From Woronichinia sp035285405 (GTDB lineage Bacteria; Cyanobacteriota; Cyanobacteriia; Cyanobacteriales; Microcystaceae), in assembly GCA_035285405.1 (NCBI GenBank), contig JAYKJI010000088.1, forward strand, positions 1 through 23,887: a stretch of DNA of 23,887 bases. The letters run 5' to 3'. The notes under the pieces were generated by a model. It saw only the letters and a program-made list of their open reading frames with translations, ran no database searches and was not told the origin of the DNA. The translations under genes and the position numbers were made by a program. Below are positions 6,717 through 14,930 of the stretch, one piece after another (position 1 is the stretch's first letter; each line of letters starts with the position of its first letter).

Positions 6717-6986
6717 TCAGAATGAGTACCAAACTTTACCACCTTTCTCAATCACAATCTGATTAATGGAGGATTTTAACTCCAAGATGGACTGCCATAA
6801 CTGGTTTTGACGTTCTTCAAGTTGCCAAGCCGTCTCCGCATCACGACAATTAATCACTAAGGTCGTTTCTGTCGCAAAGGCATAAATAATAGGGGCAGCA
6901 GAGAATCCACTCACATCCAGGATTTTTTGTGCTCTTTTTTGTACTTTACAAAATTGATCTAGGAGTTTATCGACTTTTGTTTTCAT
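6717..6986 (-). CDS. Small conserved hypothetical protein
   Basis: This is an 89-residue protein with a basic N-terminal helix (MKTKVDKLLDQFCKVQKRAQKIL). A central strand region, SAAPIIYAFATETTLVINC, is followed by an amphipathic helix rich in Gln, Trp and Glu and the ending KGGKVWYSF. I see no signal peptide or membrane helix. It reads like a compact alpha/beta cyanobacterial protein, but I do not recognise a named family. It is the downstream neighbour of the helicase-like gene on the same strand with a gap of 83 bp, so the two could be co-transcribed. Confidence 0.65.
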   Translation of the reverse strand: MKTKVDKLLDQFCKVQKRAQKILDVSGFSAAPIIYAFATETTLVINCRDAETAWQLEERQNQLWQSILELKSSINQIVIEKGGKVWYSF

Positions 6987-7069
6987 AGCTATAGGGAAAT
7001 TACTTTTATTTCTGTATCTTATTTTACAGTTTGCTATCTAATGTCAGGCTTTAACAAAATTTAAGAAAG

Positions 7070-9160
7070 TTAGGAATGGCTGGATAAGGGCGATCGCTGA
7101 ATTAATGCCAACAAAGGCCCTGTCTGTTCTACGCCACGCACACTTAAATCACTGTGACAGAGATAAAGGCGATCGTTAACTCGTGCCAATAAATCCCGCA
7201 TGATGCGCTCAAAACGTTCTTGATCCGCTTGTAAACTGTTGTCTTCCGTCCATTGCCAGCCAGACCAACCCCGTTCAAAAATGGGGGCCGCAAAAAGCTG
7301 AGACGCTCCTCCTTTCTTCCACAGTTCCGATCCCGCATCTAGCCAAAAATGCCAAGGGTGCTGAGTCCGCAGCGATCGATATTGAAAAATAGTCGCCAAA
7401 ATGATGCGTGGGGATGAATGACCAAAAGTGTGATTGGGTAAGGGATTGGCGGTAATGGTTCCCTGCCGCAGCAATTGAATAAAATCTGCCAAAGCAAAGC
7501 GAGTAAGGTTCGCATTTTCGGGATTTTGAGCTAAACGTTGCTCTACTTTCCAGAAATGTTGAGCGGTTTCCATCAACTCTCGTAAAGCCGATACCTGGGA
7601 ATAGGGCAGCTTGGCCAGCGGCGGAACTAATTCCTGCATAGCCTGGTGCAGCATTTCGAGGGGACTAAACTCAGGACTTTGCGCCACTTCTTTTTGACGT
7701 TGTTCAATCCATTCAGAAAGAGATTTGTAAGCGGTGGCCGCTTGATAACCCAAACGATCCCAACGAGCAAAACGCTCAAAGGGTAATAGTCGAGGTTGAG
7801 CCAAATCTAGTTGATAACAGGCATCGGCGAGGATTCCTGCCCTTACCGGATCAATGGCTGGCATTAGACGTTGATGTTTTTCCCCAGAATTGTCTTGAGA
7901 TGTTTGGCTCAAAATCACTAGCATTTCGGCGACATCATCTCGCAACGCTAATCTGCCCAGATTGGGATAAACCAAGGCTAAAAGGGTGAGTAGGGAACGA
8001 ACAAAAGGGGAACTATGCAGAGGACGCTGCTCATTCAGGGGTTCAATGGGGATCTGGGCGGCTGTGAGCATTTCGATCAAGCTGTAGCGAGCAATGTCAT
8101 CCAATCCGGGGGCAATAATGGCAATCTCTTCGGGTTTAATCTCGCCGGCTTTAACCGTTTCAATAATCAGATTGGCAGTGGTTCGCAGTAGTTTTGCCCT
8201 AGAGGTGGTTTGTAGAGATTGAAGGGTAGGAGGTAAGGATAAATTAGCCAGGGGATCGGTTAACAAAGTTAGAATATTCTCGCCCCAATCTGCGGCTAAT
8301 CCAGAGGGACAGTCTAGGGCTTCAATTTGGCAATAGCTGGCTAACGTGGCCAGATAATCGGGATCTGCATTGAGTCCTAGACGAATTTTGCCATCAAGGT
8401 TATAAGTCAATAATCCCCAGGCTCCCCCCTGTAGGAGCGTTTCAATTAAGTCAGCAGCGATCGCCGGATAATCATCGAGATCATCGGCAAAAACAGCCGT
8501 GAATCTTTGTTTCAGTCTGGCTTGATAGTCCTCTTGGGGAAGGAGATACTGCCAATACAGATCATAAATCAAACCATAGGTCAAGAAACCTCGCTCTAAA
8601 CACCACTGTCGCCAGGCCAACAAAAAACGTCCCCGTTCTGCTGGGGAACAATCCTGCTGTTGATGGTCAGGCCAACTGTTGGCTAATAACGTAGAAATTT
8701 CTGTCAAGGGTAAACCGGCAGCCCCCGCTAACTGCATAACATCCAAACTATCTCGTACTAGACGATATTCTGCCGCTAAGGAACGAGGGGTTGCTTGCTT
8801 GGCATTCATCTTTCGCCACAAAGCCGTTGCTAGAGCCTGTTCTGTTTCCGGTCGTAATCTCAAGGGAAATTGGGCGGGACAGACGGCTTGTTCAAGAATG
8901 AGGGGCCAAAAAAGTAGGACTTCTTCGCTGATAAATCCCAAAGGGGTTTTACATTGCACGGGATAACGCCCTTCCCCAAAGATGGTTAACCGATCAGCTA
9001 ATTGACGGCGATCGCTTTCATTGGCCGCAAGCACGAGACAGAGATTTGCAGGAACGGCCGGGGTCGCAAAATTGATCACCCAATCCCGAAATCCTTGACA
9101 GAGACGCTGAGTTTTACCACTGCGCGTCCTTCCCCTCACCCAAATTGATCGTTCAAACAC
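7070..9160 (-). CDS. Degenerate UvrD/RecB-like SF1 helicase
   Basis: This is a 696-residue protein. The N-terminus carries a Walker A loop, GRTRSGKT (residues 10-17). Residues about 223-231 read VFADDLDDY, positioned like helicase motif II (usually DExx with a D or Q after), but with DDLDD replacing the canonical DE. A segment near residues 670-690, DRLYLCHSDLSVRGVEQTG, resembles motif VI of the UvrD/AddAB family, where RLYLS is common. No RecB/AddB nuclease motif or iron-sulphur cysteine cluster is evident. Cyanobacterial homologues are often annotated only as recombinase family. A role in recombination or repair is inference. The gene is divergent from pxcA, with 93 bp between the starts. 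Confidence 0.65.
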   Translation of the reverse strand: MFERSIWVRGRTRSGKTQRLCQGFRDWVINFATPAVPANLCLVLAANESDRRQLADRLTIFGEGRYPVQCKTPLGFISEEVLLFWPLILEQAVCPAQFPLRLRPETEQALATALWRKMNAKQATPRSLAAEYRLVRDSLDVMQLAGAAGLPLTEISTLLANSWPDHQQQDCSPAERGRFLLAWRQWCLERGFLTYGLIYDLYWQYLLPQEDYQARLKQRFTAVFADDLDDYPAIAADLIETLLQGGAWGLLTYNLDGKIRLGLNADPDYLATLASYCQIEALDCPSGLAADWGENILTLLTDPLANLSLPPTLQSLQTTSRAKLLRTTANLIIETVKAGEIKPEEIAIIAPGLDDIARYSLIEMLTAAQIPIEPLNEQRPLHSSPFVRSLLTLLALVYPNLGRLALRDDVAEMLVILSQTSQDNSGEKHQRLMPAIDPVRAGILADACYQLDLAQPRLLPFERFARWDRLGYQAATAYKSLSEWIEQRQKEVAQSPEFSPLEMLHQAMQELVPPLAKLPYSQVSALRELMETAQHFWKVEQRLAQNPENANLTRFALADFIQLLRQGTITANPLPNHTFGHSSPRIILATIFQYRSLRTQHPWHFWLDAGSELWKKGGASQLFAAPIFERGWSGWQWTEDNSLQADQERFERIMRDLLARVNDRLYLCHSDLSVRGVEQTGPLLALIQRSPLSSHS

Positions 9161-9253
9161 GATTTCCCCTTCAATAAATCTGCTAAGATACCCCTTATTC
9201 TTAAAAGTGCCAGCAAATCCACGAGGCTGACGCTTTTATTTTGTTGCATTAGG

Positions 9254-10627
9254 ATGACTCAGCCATCAATGAAACTCAATACCTTGTGGAATAAAACAAC
9301 TCAATGGTTGACTGGCCGGACGGAACGCTCTTTAGAGCAAGCCTTTCAAGCCGCGCTTCAAATTAAGGAACTAGAAGATCACTATTTCCAAGGACATAAA
9401 GTTTCAGCCGATTCGATCGCCTATGGTGCTAGTGTTATTACTTATTTTACAACGGAAGTTAAACAGCATCTCCAAACCATTCAGGTCAATCTTGCGGCCT
9501 TCAAAAAAACGCCACATTTTCAACCAGTTGTCCCTGACATTGTAGAAAACAATCAACCAAAAGATAATTCATTGACGGGACAAGATGAGGTTAACTATCT
9601 TTTAGAAAAACTTCAGTTTATTGATGGGATGGTAGCGCGATATTCTACTCTCGCCATAGAACCGGTCTCTTCAATTGCGATCGCTCCTGCCGCCTTACCC
9701 CCATCAGAGATTCTTCCCCCAGCCAGGATTATGGATAATCAACGGAAAGCTCGACCCATGCCCAAAAATAGCTCGCGTTATCTTCGCCCCAGTGATGGCA
9801 ATCAGAAGTTAGACAGTGCCTCCCGTAAGACGGGGATGTTACCCCGCTCTTTTTTAAGAACTCTAAATCGTCTTAAGCAGGAAATGGATCCTCAATCAGG
9901 GGAAAAGGAGGAAGAGGTCTTAAATCAGTACCGCAGTGCCCGTTATAAAACAACGCTCTCGGTCAAATTTTTATTGATGTTGATTATTATTCCCCTGCTA
10001 ACCCATCAACTCACCAAGACTTTTTTTCTGACCCCCATTGTCGAAAAGTATTTTGATAACCATTTAGAAATGGTTTTTCTGAATCAGAGTTTAGAAACAG
10101 AAGCTTTTGAAGAATTGAAACATTTTGAGGATACCTTGCGTTTTCAAGGGTTGATCCAACCAGAAAAAAGGTTATCGACGGAAGAGATCGATGAAAAACT
10201 TAAGGAAAAGGCTCAGGAAATTTCCAATAGTTACCGCCATGTGGGAGCCAATGCGATCGCCAATATTTTTGCCGATCTGGTATCTTTAATTGCCTTTGTC
10301 ATTGTTTTAATCAGTAGCCGGGAAGAAATTGAAGTTGTTAAAGAATTTATTGATGAAATTGTCTATGGTCTGAGCGATTCAGCTAAGGCTTTTTTAATCA
10401 TCCTATTTACTGATATGTTTGTGGGCTTTCACTCTCCTCACGGCTGGGAAGTAATTCTTGAGAGTATTGCTCGCCATTTTGGGCTACCGGAAAACCGAGA
10501 TTTTAATTTTCTATTTATTGCCACCTTTCCCGTTATTCTAGACACAGTGTTTAAATACTGGATTTTCCGCTACCTGAATAGTATTTCCCCTTCTTCAGTG
10601 GCCACCTACCGCAACATGAATGAATAG
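9254..10627 (+). CDS. pxcA: Proton extrusion protein PxcA (CemA family)
   Basis: This is a 457-residue protein. The N-terminal half is soluble, with helical segments (WLTGRTERSLEQAFQAALQI) and a variable proline-rich linker around residues 145-180. The C-terminal half carries hydrophobic helices, including SVKFLLMLIIIPLLTHQL, IANIFADLVSLIAFVIVLIS, AKAFLIILFTDMFVGFHSP and FIATFPVILDTVFKYWIFRY. The phrases TDMFVGFHSPHGWE and LDTVFKYWIFRYLN are typical of CemA/PxcA. In cyanobacteria it supports light-dependent proton extrusion and inorganic carbon uptake; the plant counterpart CemA is in the chloroplast envelope. The start could also be the ATG at 9269. Confidence 0.93.
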   Translation: MTQPSMKLNTLWNKTTQWLTGRTERSLEQAFQAALQIKELEDHYFQGHKVSADSIAYGASVITYFTTEVKQHLQTIQVNLAAFKKTPHFQPVVPDIVENNQPKDNSLTGQDEVNYLLEKLQFIDGMVARYSTLAIEPVSSIAIAPAALPPSEILPPARIMDNQRKARPMPKNSSRYLRPSDGNQKLDSASRKTGMLPRSFLRTLNRLKQEMDPQSGEKEEEVLNQYRSARYKTTLSVKFLLMLIIIPLLTHQLTKTFFLTPIVEKYFDNHLEMVFLNQSLETEAFEELKHFEDTLRFQGLIQPEKRLSTEEIDEKLKEKAQEISNSYRHVGANAIANIFADLVSLIAFVIVLISSREEIEVVKEFIDEIVYGLSDSAKAFLIILFTDMFVGFHSPHGWEVILESIARHFGLPENRDFNFLFIATFPVILDTVFKYWIFRYLNSISPSSVATYRNMNE

Positions 10628-10779
10628 CATTGCTTTTTAATAAAAAATAATGACAAAATCCTTGCCAGTAGGAAGTCAGGCTTTAATATTGTAATGGGAA
10701 TCACTGCCATCTCCAGCGATCGCCCTTTCCCCCACTCCTCACCCTGCCGCTCTTCTTTGGTTAATGCCTCCAATCCCCT

Positions 10780-12318
10780 ATGAAGAAAAGACCCTCGTTA
10801 ATTATTTTGGTCAGTACATTAACGCTCCTGAACGGAGGGTGTGGATCCCCTGGTGGAAATCAAGCTCCTCCTTCGCCTAGTCCGAGTGTTTCTCCTCCCC
10901 CTCCGCCTCCCCCTAGTCCCAGTCCCCAGGCAGCAGCCCCTCTTCCCTCTGCTAGTCCAAATAGTGCCGTTACCTTAGGTTTAATTCCCTCCACTAAACC
11001 GAGTCAACGTCGTCAAGAGATCTTATCGGGTCGAACTAATCCTTTCGCCCTGATTCCTCTCCAGGCCACTATTCGCGAGTCCGTTTGCAAAGTCCCACTC
11101 CTTAAACCCCAGGCTGCCCAAGCCGCGACTGTGCCTACGTCCACTGGCCAGCCGGTTAGTAATCGCAATGCGGCCAAAACGGTAAAGTCTTCTGCTCAAT
11201 CCTCTCGCCCACCAGCAAAGACGGGCAATAACCCAACGGTTGCAACTCGTCCCTCTCAGACCGTGGTAAATCCCTCGCTTAATCCGAAGAGTTCCTTTAA
11301 TCCCTTTAATCCTCTTCTGAATCAGATTACGTCTCTGCTTCCCTCAATTCTTAATCCTTCTTCTCCATCGGCTACCGTTCCCCCCAACACAAGCAATTCC
11401 CCGACGAATCCAAAAACAACAGTGGCAAAAACAGGGAAAAACCCTAATTCTGCAATCATTGCCAAAGCACCCTTTCGTCCTGCGGTATCTGCTCCTATTC
11501 CAGTTGATGCTCAGGGGGTAGAAGTGTCTGGTGTATTAAAAATTGGCAATAAACCTTTTGCGATCGTTAAAGCCCCTGGGGAACCCGTTGCTCGCTATGT
11601 AACCACAGGCGCGAGTCTCTCTAATGGCAGAGTGAGAGTTACTGCCATTGATACTAGTCTCGATAATCCAGGGATTACAGTAGAACAATATGGGGTAACG
11701 GTCAGTAGAGCAGTGGGTCAAGCGCCAGAAGGCATTCCCAATCCTACGGGATCTCCCTCTAATGGTCAAACCAATAGTCAAACTAATAGTCAAAATGCGG
11801 TTTTTAGCGTCTATCCATCCCAGGTAATTAACCCCCAAGTTCGTGCTGGTTCTGCTCCCTTAGCTACCCTGACGGGGCCACAGACACAGGTAATAGCCCA
11901 ACTGCCCACTGAGGGTGAAGGCGATCGCGTTGCACCAACATTTCAAGCCGTTCCGAAGGGGCCAACTTCTGTCGCACTTATACCTCCAGATAAGAGTGGT
12001 TTTGGTGAAGTTCGTGGTTTATCTTTACTAACTCTCAAGATTCAGGTGGGAAGTTACGGGATGACAAGATCTTCCGGGATCATTTGTAATGCGGGGAAAG
12101 ACCCTATCAAGGTTAAGGAATTAACGCTTCAACTAGAGGATAAGACGAATAATACTATTTTAGACAGTTTATTCATCAGTTTTTATAATGCGTATAGTCT
12201 CAAATATGGTCAAAAATTGGAATTTGATGGCAGTCTTCCCAATCTTCGTGGGCGCAATTTAAAGGATATAACGGTTAAGTTGATTGATTGGTCAAGTGGA
12301 GGTAAATCCTCTTCCTAA
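10780..12318 (+). CDS. Exported proline-rich protein with PilP-like segment
   Basis: This is a 512-residue protein. A signal sequence (basic MKKRPS, hydrophobic core LIILVSTLTLLN) ends at GGC, with Cys21 as a possible but imperfect lipobox cysteine (Asn at -3). Residues 29-60 are almost all Pro, Ser and Ala. A low-complexity Ser/Thr/Asn/Pro linker follows up to about residue 230. Residues about 245-305 (VSGVLKIGNKPFAIVK, then YVTTGASLSNGRVRVTAID) resemble the PilP/GspC domain that links inner-membrane pilus proteins to the secretin. SGRTNPFALIP near residue 85 also recalls PilP. The last 90 residues look like a beta-sandwich. The PilP link is an inference from pattern only. Confidence 0.7.
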   Translation: MKKRPSLIILVSTLTLLNGGCGSPGGNQAPPSPSPSVSPPPPPPPSPSPQAAAPLPSASPNSAVTLGLIPSTKPSQRRQEILSGRTNPFALIPLQATIRESVCKVPLLKPQAAQAATVPTSTGQPVSNRNAAKTVKSSAQSSRPPAKTGNNPTVATRPSQTVVNPSLNPKSSFNPFNPLLNQITSLLPSILNPSSPSATVPPNTSNSPTNPKTTVAKTGKNPNSAIIAKAPFRPAVSAPIPVDAQGVEVSGVLKIGNKPFAIVKAPGEPVARYVTTGASLSNGRVRVTAIDTSLDNPGITVEQYGVTVSRAVGQAPEGIPNPTGSPSNGQTNSQTNSQNAVFSVYPSQVINPQVRAGSAPLATLTGPQTQVIAQLPTEGEGDRVAPTFQAVPKGPTSVALIPPDKSGFGEVRGLSLLTLKIQVGSYGMTRSSGIICNAGKDPIKVKELTLQLEDKTNNTILDSLFISFYNAYSLKYGQKLEFDGSLPNLRGRNLKDITVKLIDWSSGGKSSS

Positions 12319-12357
12319 TTTGATTTATTCTATTGACTCTGGAGAATTTTTTAAACA

Positions 12358-12660
12358 ATGTTAGTCTCATCAGCGATCGCGGTTGAAACCAGTCGGGAAA
12401 AAATTAGTTATCCTCAACTCCCTCTTGCCGTGTATCGAGAAATCGCGGCTCATCTGGGGCAAATTGAGGGGGTTATAACATTTTTAATTGCTCAATCCTC
12501 TACTCATTTTGACTATAGCCAAAGTCAGGTGGAGGCATTGGAAATTAACTATCCTCAAAATTTACCTACTCAGGAAAAGGTTTATTTAGAAGCAATTCTG
12601 TCTTATTATGCTCAACGTTATGGAGATTATCAGCGAGTTACCCTTTCAAAAGATGACTGA
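12358..12660 (+). CDS. Small conserved hypothetical protein
   Basis: This is a 100-residue protein. The central part LPLAVYREIAAHLGQIEGV is followed by FDYSQSQVEAL and YYAQRYGDY, giving a compact soluble alpha/beta protein. I recognise the pattern as a cyanobacterial hypothetical but have no function for it. It lies 39 bp after the proline-rich protein gene and is probably co-transcribed. A HIP1 octamer lies inside the first codons (12373-12380). Confidence 0.65.
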   Translation: MLVSSAIAVETSREKISYPQLPLAVYREIAAHLGQIEGVITFLIAQSSTHFDYSQSQVEALEINYPQNLPTQEKVYLEAILSYYAQRYGDYQRVTLSKDD

Positions 12661-12928
12661 GTTATGGGGAAATTAGAGAGTTTGAGGGCGATCTCTGTTT
12701 GGAGTTTTGTGCTTAGAGTAGCGATCTCTTTTAAAAGTTGAGAGTTAATCGGCGATCGCTGTCAATCTTCCTATTTTTGTAGGGGTGCGAAGTTTGTGAC
12801 AAAAATCAACTAAATTAGTATGAAATTGGGTTATGGATTAGAACAAATCAGCAATGAGTCACAAGCAACGCTATCTGAATTTATGTCAATTGATTAATGC
12901 AGGACTTCCCAAACAAGATTTACGATGA
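12661..12928. other. Intergenic region with diverged HIP1 repeats
   Basis: No convincing gene is seen in these 268 bases. Three HIP1-like cores lie at about 12688, 12721 and 12752 (GGCGATCTC, GCGATCTC, GGCGATCGC), spaced 30-33 bp apart and separated by T-rich and GAGTT/AGTTGAGAG sequences like the repeats at 914-944 and 1580-1609. A 24-codon frame from the ATG at about 12853 is too short to support. Confidence 0.4.
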
Positions 12929-13468
12929 TCAACTACCAAGCGACATATAAAATGTCAAACTTGTTTTGCCATAATTTTTTTGGCGACAGATGCTTAAGGT
13001 CGGAATCTCCTGAGCAGTCCAGTACTTAGGATCATGTTCAACGGCAATTTCCCCCCCTGACTCTAAGAGATTGTGAGAGGCGATCGCGATTAAAACCGAT
13101 TCATAGAGATTGCTCTCGTAGGGAGGATCAAAATAAATATAATTAAAAGGATTTCCTTGCCAATGACCTAACTGAGTTAAGACATGGCCCCGTATTACCG
13201 TAAAGGTTTGGGATGATTGAGCGACTTTCTGCCAATTGCTCTGAATCACTGCACAAGCCTTGCCGGATTGTTCAATCCCTACCACTTTTTTGGCTCCTCT
13301 CCCCAAGGCCTCGGCTCCCATCGAACCATTGCCCGCACAGAGATCTAACCAGGAACAGCCCCCAATATCCCGCCAAATATTAAATAAGGCAGTACGAACC
13401 TTCGCTGTCGTTGGACGAGTGAGTTGACCGGGTAAGGTCTTCAGTTCTCGATTACCATAAATTCTCAT
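12929..13468 (-). CDS. rsmD: 16S rRNA (guanine(966)-N(2))-methyltransferase
   Basis: This is a 179-residue Rossmann-fold methyltransferase that uses S-adenosylmethionine to methylate G966 of 16S rRNA on the assembling 30S subunit. It starts MRIYGNRELKTLPG. The typical RPTTAKVRTALFNIW follows, then the cofactor motif LDLCAGNGSMGAEALGRGA and the catalytic motif FDPPY for N2-guanine methylation. Length and motif order match RsmD. It lies 19 bp downstream of tatA on the same strand and may be co-transcribed with it. Confidence 0.93.
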   Translation of the reverse strand: MRIYGNRELKTLPGQLTRPTTAKVRTALFNIWRDIGGCSWLDLCAGNGSMGAEALGRGAKKVVGIEQSGKACAVIQSNWQKVAQSSQTFTVIRGHVLTQLGHWQGNPFNYIYFDPPYESNLYESVLIAIASHNLLESGGEIAVEHDPKYWTAQEIPTLSICRQKNYGKTSLTFYMSLGS

Positions 13469-13487
13469 ACCATCAGCAGAAAATCAA

Positions 13488-13655
13488 TTAATCAGAATTG
13501 TGGGAAGAATCCTCTGTTGGTGAACTCACTTCTTCCTTAAATCCCCGCAACGTTTTCCCTAAAGCTGACCCAATCTCAGGAATTTTTTTGGGGCCGAAGA
13601 TTAATGCCACGGCCACCAGAATCACAATCACTTCCGGCCATCCTAATCCAAACAT
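13488..13655 (-). CDS. tatA: Sec-independent translocase subunit TatA
   Basis: This is a 55-residue protein with the TatA/Hcf106 pattern. The start MFGLGWPEVIVILVAVALIF forms the single membrane helix. The hinge FGPKKIPEIG comes next, then the amphipathic helix SALGKTLRGFKEEV and a short acidic Ser-rich tail. TatA oligomers form the pathway for folded, twin-arginine-tagged proteins across the thylakoid and plasma membranes. A possible client in this window is UrtA, whose precursor has a twin arginine. A glutamate (E8) occupies the usual polar position in the helix. The tail is short but within the family's range. Confidence 0.9.
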   Translation of the reverse strand: MFGLGWPEVIVILVAVALIFGPKKIPEIGSALGKTLRGFKEEVSSPTEDSSHNSD

Positions 13656-13736
13656 TCTTTGCTCCTAGCCATTTGTCGGCGATCACCCCAATAGAACTGG
13701 GGTAGTAACCACTATAGCAAAGGCAGATCCCTCTAT

Positions 13737-14513
13737 CTAAAAGATTTCTGTCATCAAGGATTGTTTCAAGATACTCACCCCTTTTTTGAGGCGGCGAGAC
13801 ACCGTAATCACACTAATTCCCAATTGATCAGCCGTTTCCCGTTGGGTTAAATCGTGCAGAAAAACAAATTCTAAAATATGGCGTGTCCGATCTTCTAGTA
13901 GAGACAGAGCCTGATTCAAACGAATTTGATCTTCGGAACTCAATTGGAAGCTACGGTATTCACTTTCGCATAAACAATCGCCTAAATTGACTGTCCCTTC
14001 CTCATCACTATTAACACGGGCATCTAAACTGAGGGGTTCTCGATTCTGCCAAGCTAACTTAATGTCTTGCCACTCTGTCAGGGAAATCTCTAACTTTTCT
14101 ACCAGCTCTAAATCACTCGGTTGACGATTAAAACGGCTTTGAAAGGCTTGTTGTTCTAAGGTCGCTTGCTGACCAATCTCTAGCCAACGCCGAGGAATAC
14201 GGACACAGTAGCCTTTATCTCTTAAATAGTGCTGAATTTCTCCTCGAATATAGGGGACAGCAAAGGAGCTAAAGGCATGACCCTTATCTAGGTCAAAGCG
14301 TTCAATCGCCCGAATTAATCCCAAACAACCAACTTGTACCAAATCCTCATAGCCTTCTACACACTGTTTTCCCCAATGGTGGGCTTCTTTACGAACCAAA
14401 CCAATATTCAACTCCATAATACGATTACGAAGATGAGTGGTCTTTGACTCTCGATAGGCTCGAAAAAGCGTTAGGGTTTCAATTTTAAGGGATTCTTTAG
14501 CGGTGGTAGGCAT
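13737..14513 (-). CDS. sigF: RNA polymerase sigma factor SigF (group 3)
   Basis: This is a 258-residue sigma-70-family protein from the ATG at 14513 (MPTTAKESLK); an upstream in-frame extension to 14543 is less likely. Region 2 contains LNIGLVRKEAHHW, DLVQVGCLGLIRAIERFD and HAFSSFAVPYIRGEIQHYLRD. Region 3 includes RIPRRWLE. Region 4.2 ends with the helix-turn-helix LTQRETADQLGISVITVSRR. This is the cyanobacterial SigF/SigB-Bacillus-like type. In Synechocystis SigF controls type IV pili and motility and autoregulates its own gene. The strongest upstream candidate control site is the palindrome at 14633-14656. Confidence 0.92.
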   Translation of the reverse strand: MPTTAKESLKIETLTLFRAYRESKTTHLRNRIMELNIGLVRKEAHHWGKQCVEGYEDLVQVGCLGLIRAIERFDLDKGHAFSSFAVPYIRGEIQHYLRDKGYCVRIPRRWLEIGQQATLEQQAFQSRFNRQPSDLELVEKLEISLTEWQDIKLAWQNREPLSLDARVNSDEEGTVNLGDCLCESEYRSFQLSSEDQIRLNQALSLLEDRTRHILEFVFLHDLTQRETADQLGISVITVSRRLKKGVSILKQSLMTEIF

Positions 14514-14632
14514 AATAACACTCTTAATAGTTAGTAAGAACAATTAAGATTGAATAAATTGATTAATGAGATGAGAGAAAAAGCAAAAAAGCCAATAAAT
14601 TCAAGAACAGGATTAACAATCGCTTATCCACT

Positions 14633-14656
14633 AATGTAAGTAAACTTACTTATATT
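14633..14656. promoter_or_regulatory. 24-bp inverted repeat upstream of sigF (candidate operator)
   Basis: The core is a perfect palindrome, TAAGTAA-AC-TTACTTA (14637-14652). The arms extend outward by AAT/ATT with one mismatched pair (G636/T653). It is centred about 130 bp upstream of the sigF start. No poly-T follows in either direction, so an operator is more likely than a terminator. Confidence 0.5.
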
Positions 14657-14868
14657 GGCAACGGCATAATTAACCAAATTATCTGAGGTTGTAGAATTCA
14701 ATGACCATAATTACACGGAGAGGTTAATAAATTTGTGCGAAAAACGAGGGATTTCCGTTCTATTATATATGTAATCATTATAGGAAAAGGCTGCAATAAG
14801 AACCGATATCGACGGATTAAACGCAATAAAACACAACATTTGTTAAAATCTCGTCATTATTAAATTTC

Positions 14869-14893
14869 AAAAAAAAGAGGGGCGATCGCCCCT
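14869..14893 (-). terminator. psbO rho-independent terminator on a HIP1 palindrome
   Basis: Read on the minus strand, the perfect palindrome AGGGGCGATCGCCCCT (14893 to 14878) is followed by C and eight Ts (14876-14869). It begins 38 bp after the psbO stop. The HIP1 octamer forms the centre of the stem-loop. Confidence 0.85.
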
Positions 14894-14930
14894 AGGAAAA
14901 AACTCACAGATTCTGTGTTTAGTCAAGGCG

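Larger units (their letters stand above)
14514..14930. other. Intergenic region between psbO and sigF
   Basis: I see no gene in these 417 bases. They hold the 24-bp inverted repeat at 14633-14656 upstream of sigF and, at the far end, the psbO terminator (14869-14893). The rest is AT-rich. Confidence 0.6.

Noticed and set aside
8679..8966. 95-codon plus-strand open frame inside the helicase-like gene
   Set aside because: It lies wholly opposite a 696-codon gene with recognisable motifs and encodes a basic, non-family-like peptide, so it is a shadow frame.
11536..11838. Minus-strand frame inside the proline-rich protein gene
   Set aside because: It overlaps the PilP-like region on the opposite strand, and its translation shows no domain or credible start context.
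12820..12926. Small frames starting at ATGs near 12820 and 12853
   Set aside because: They are only about 24-26 codons, overlap each other in different phases and lack ribosome binding sites.
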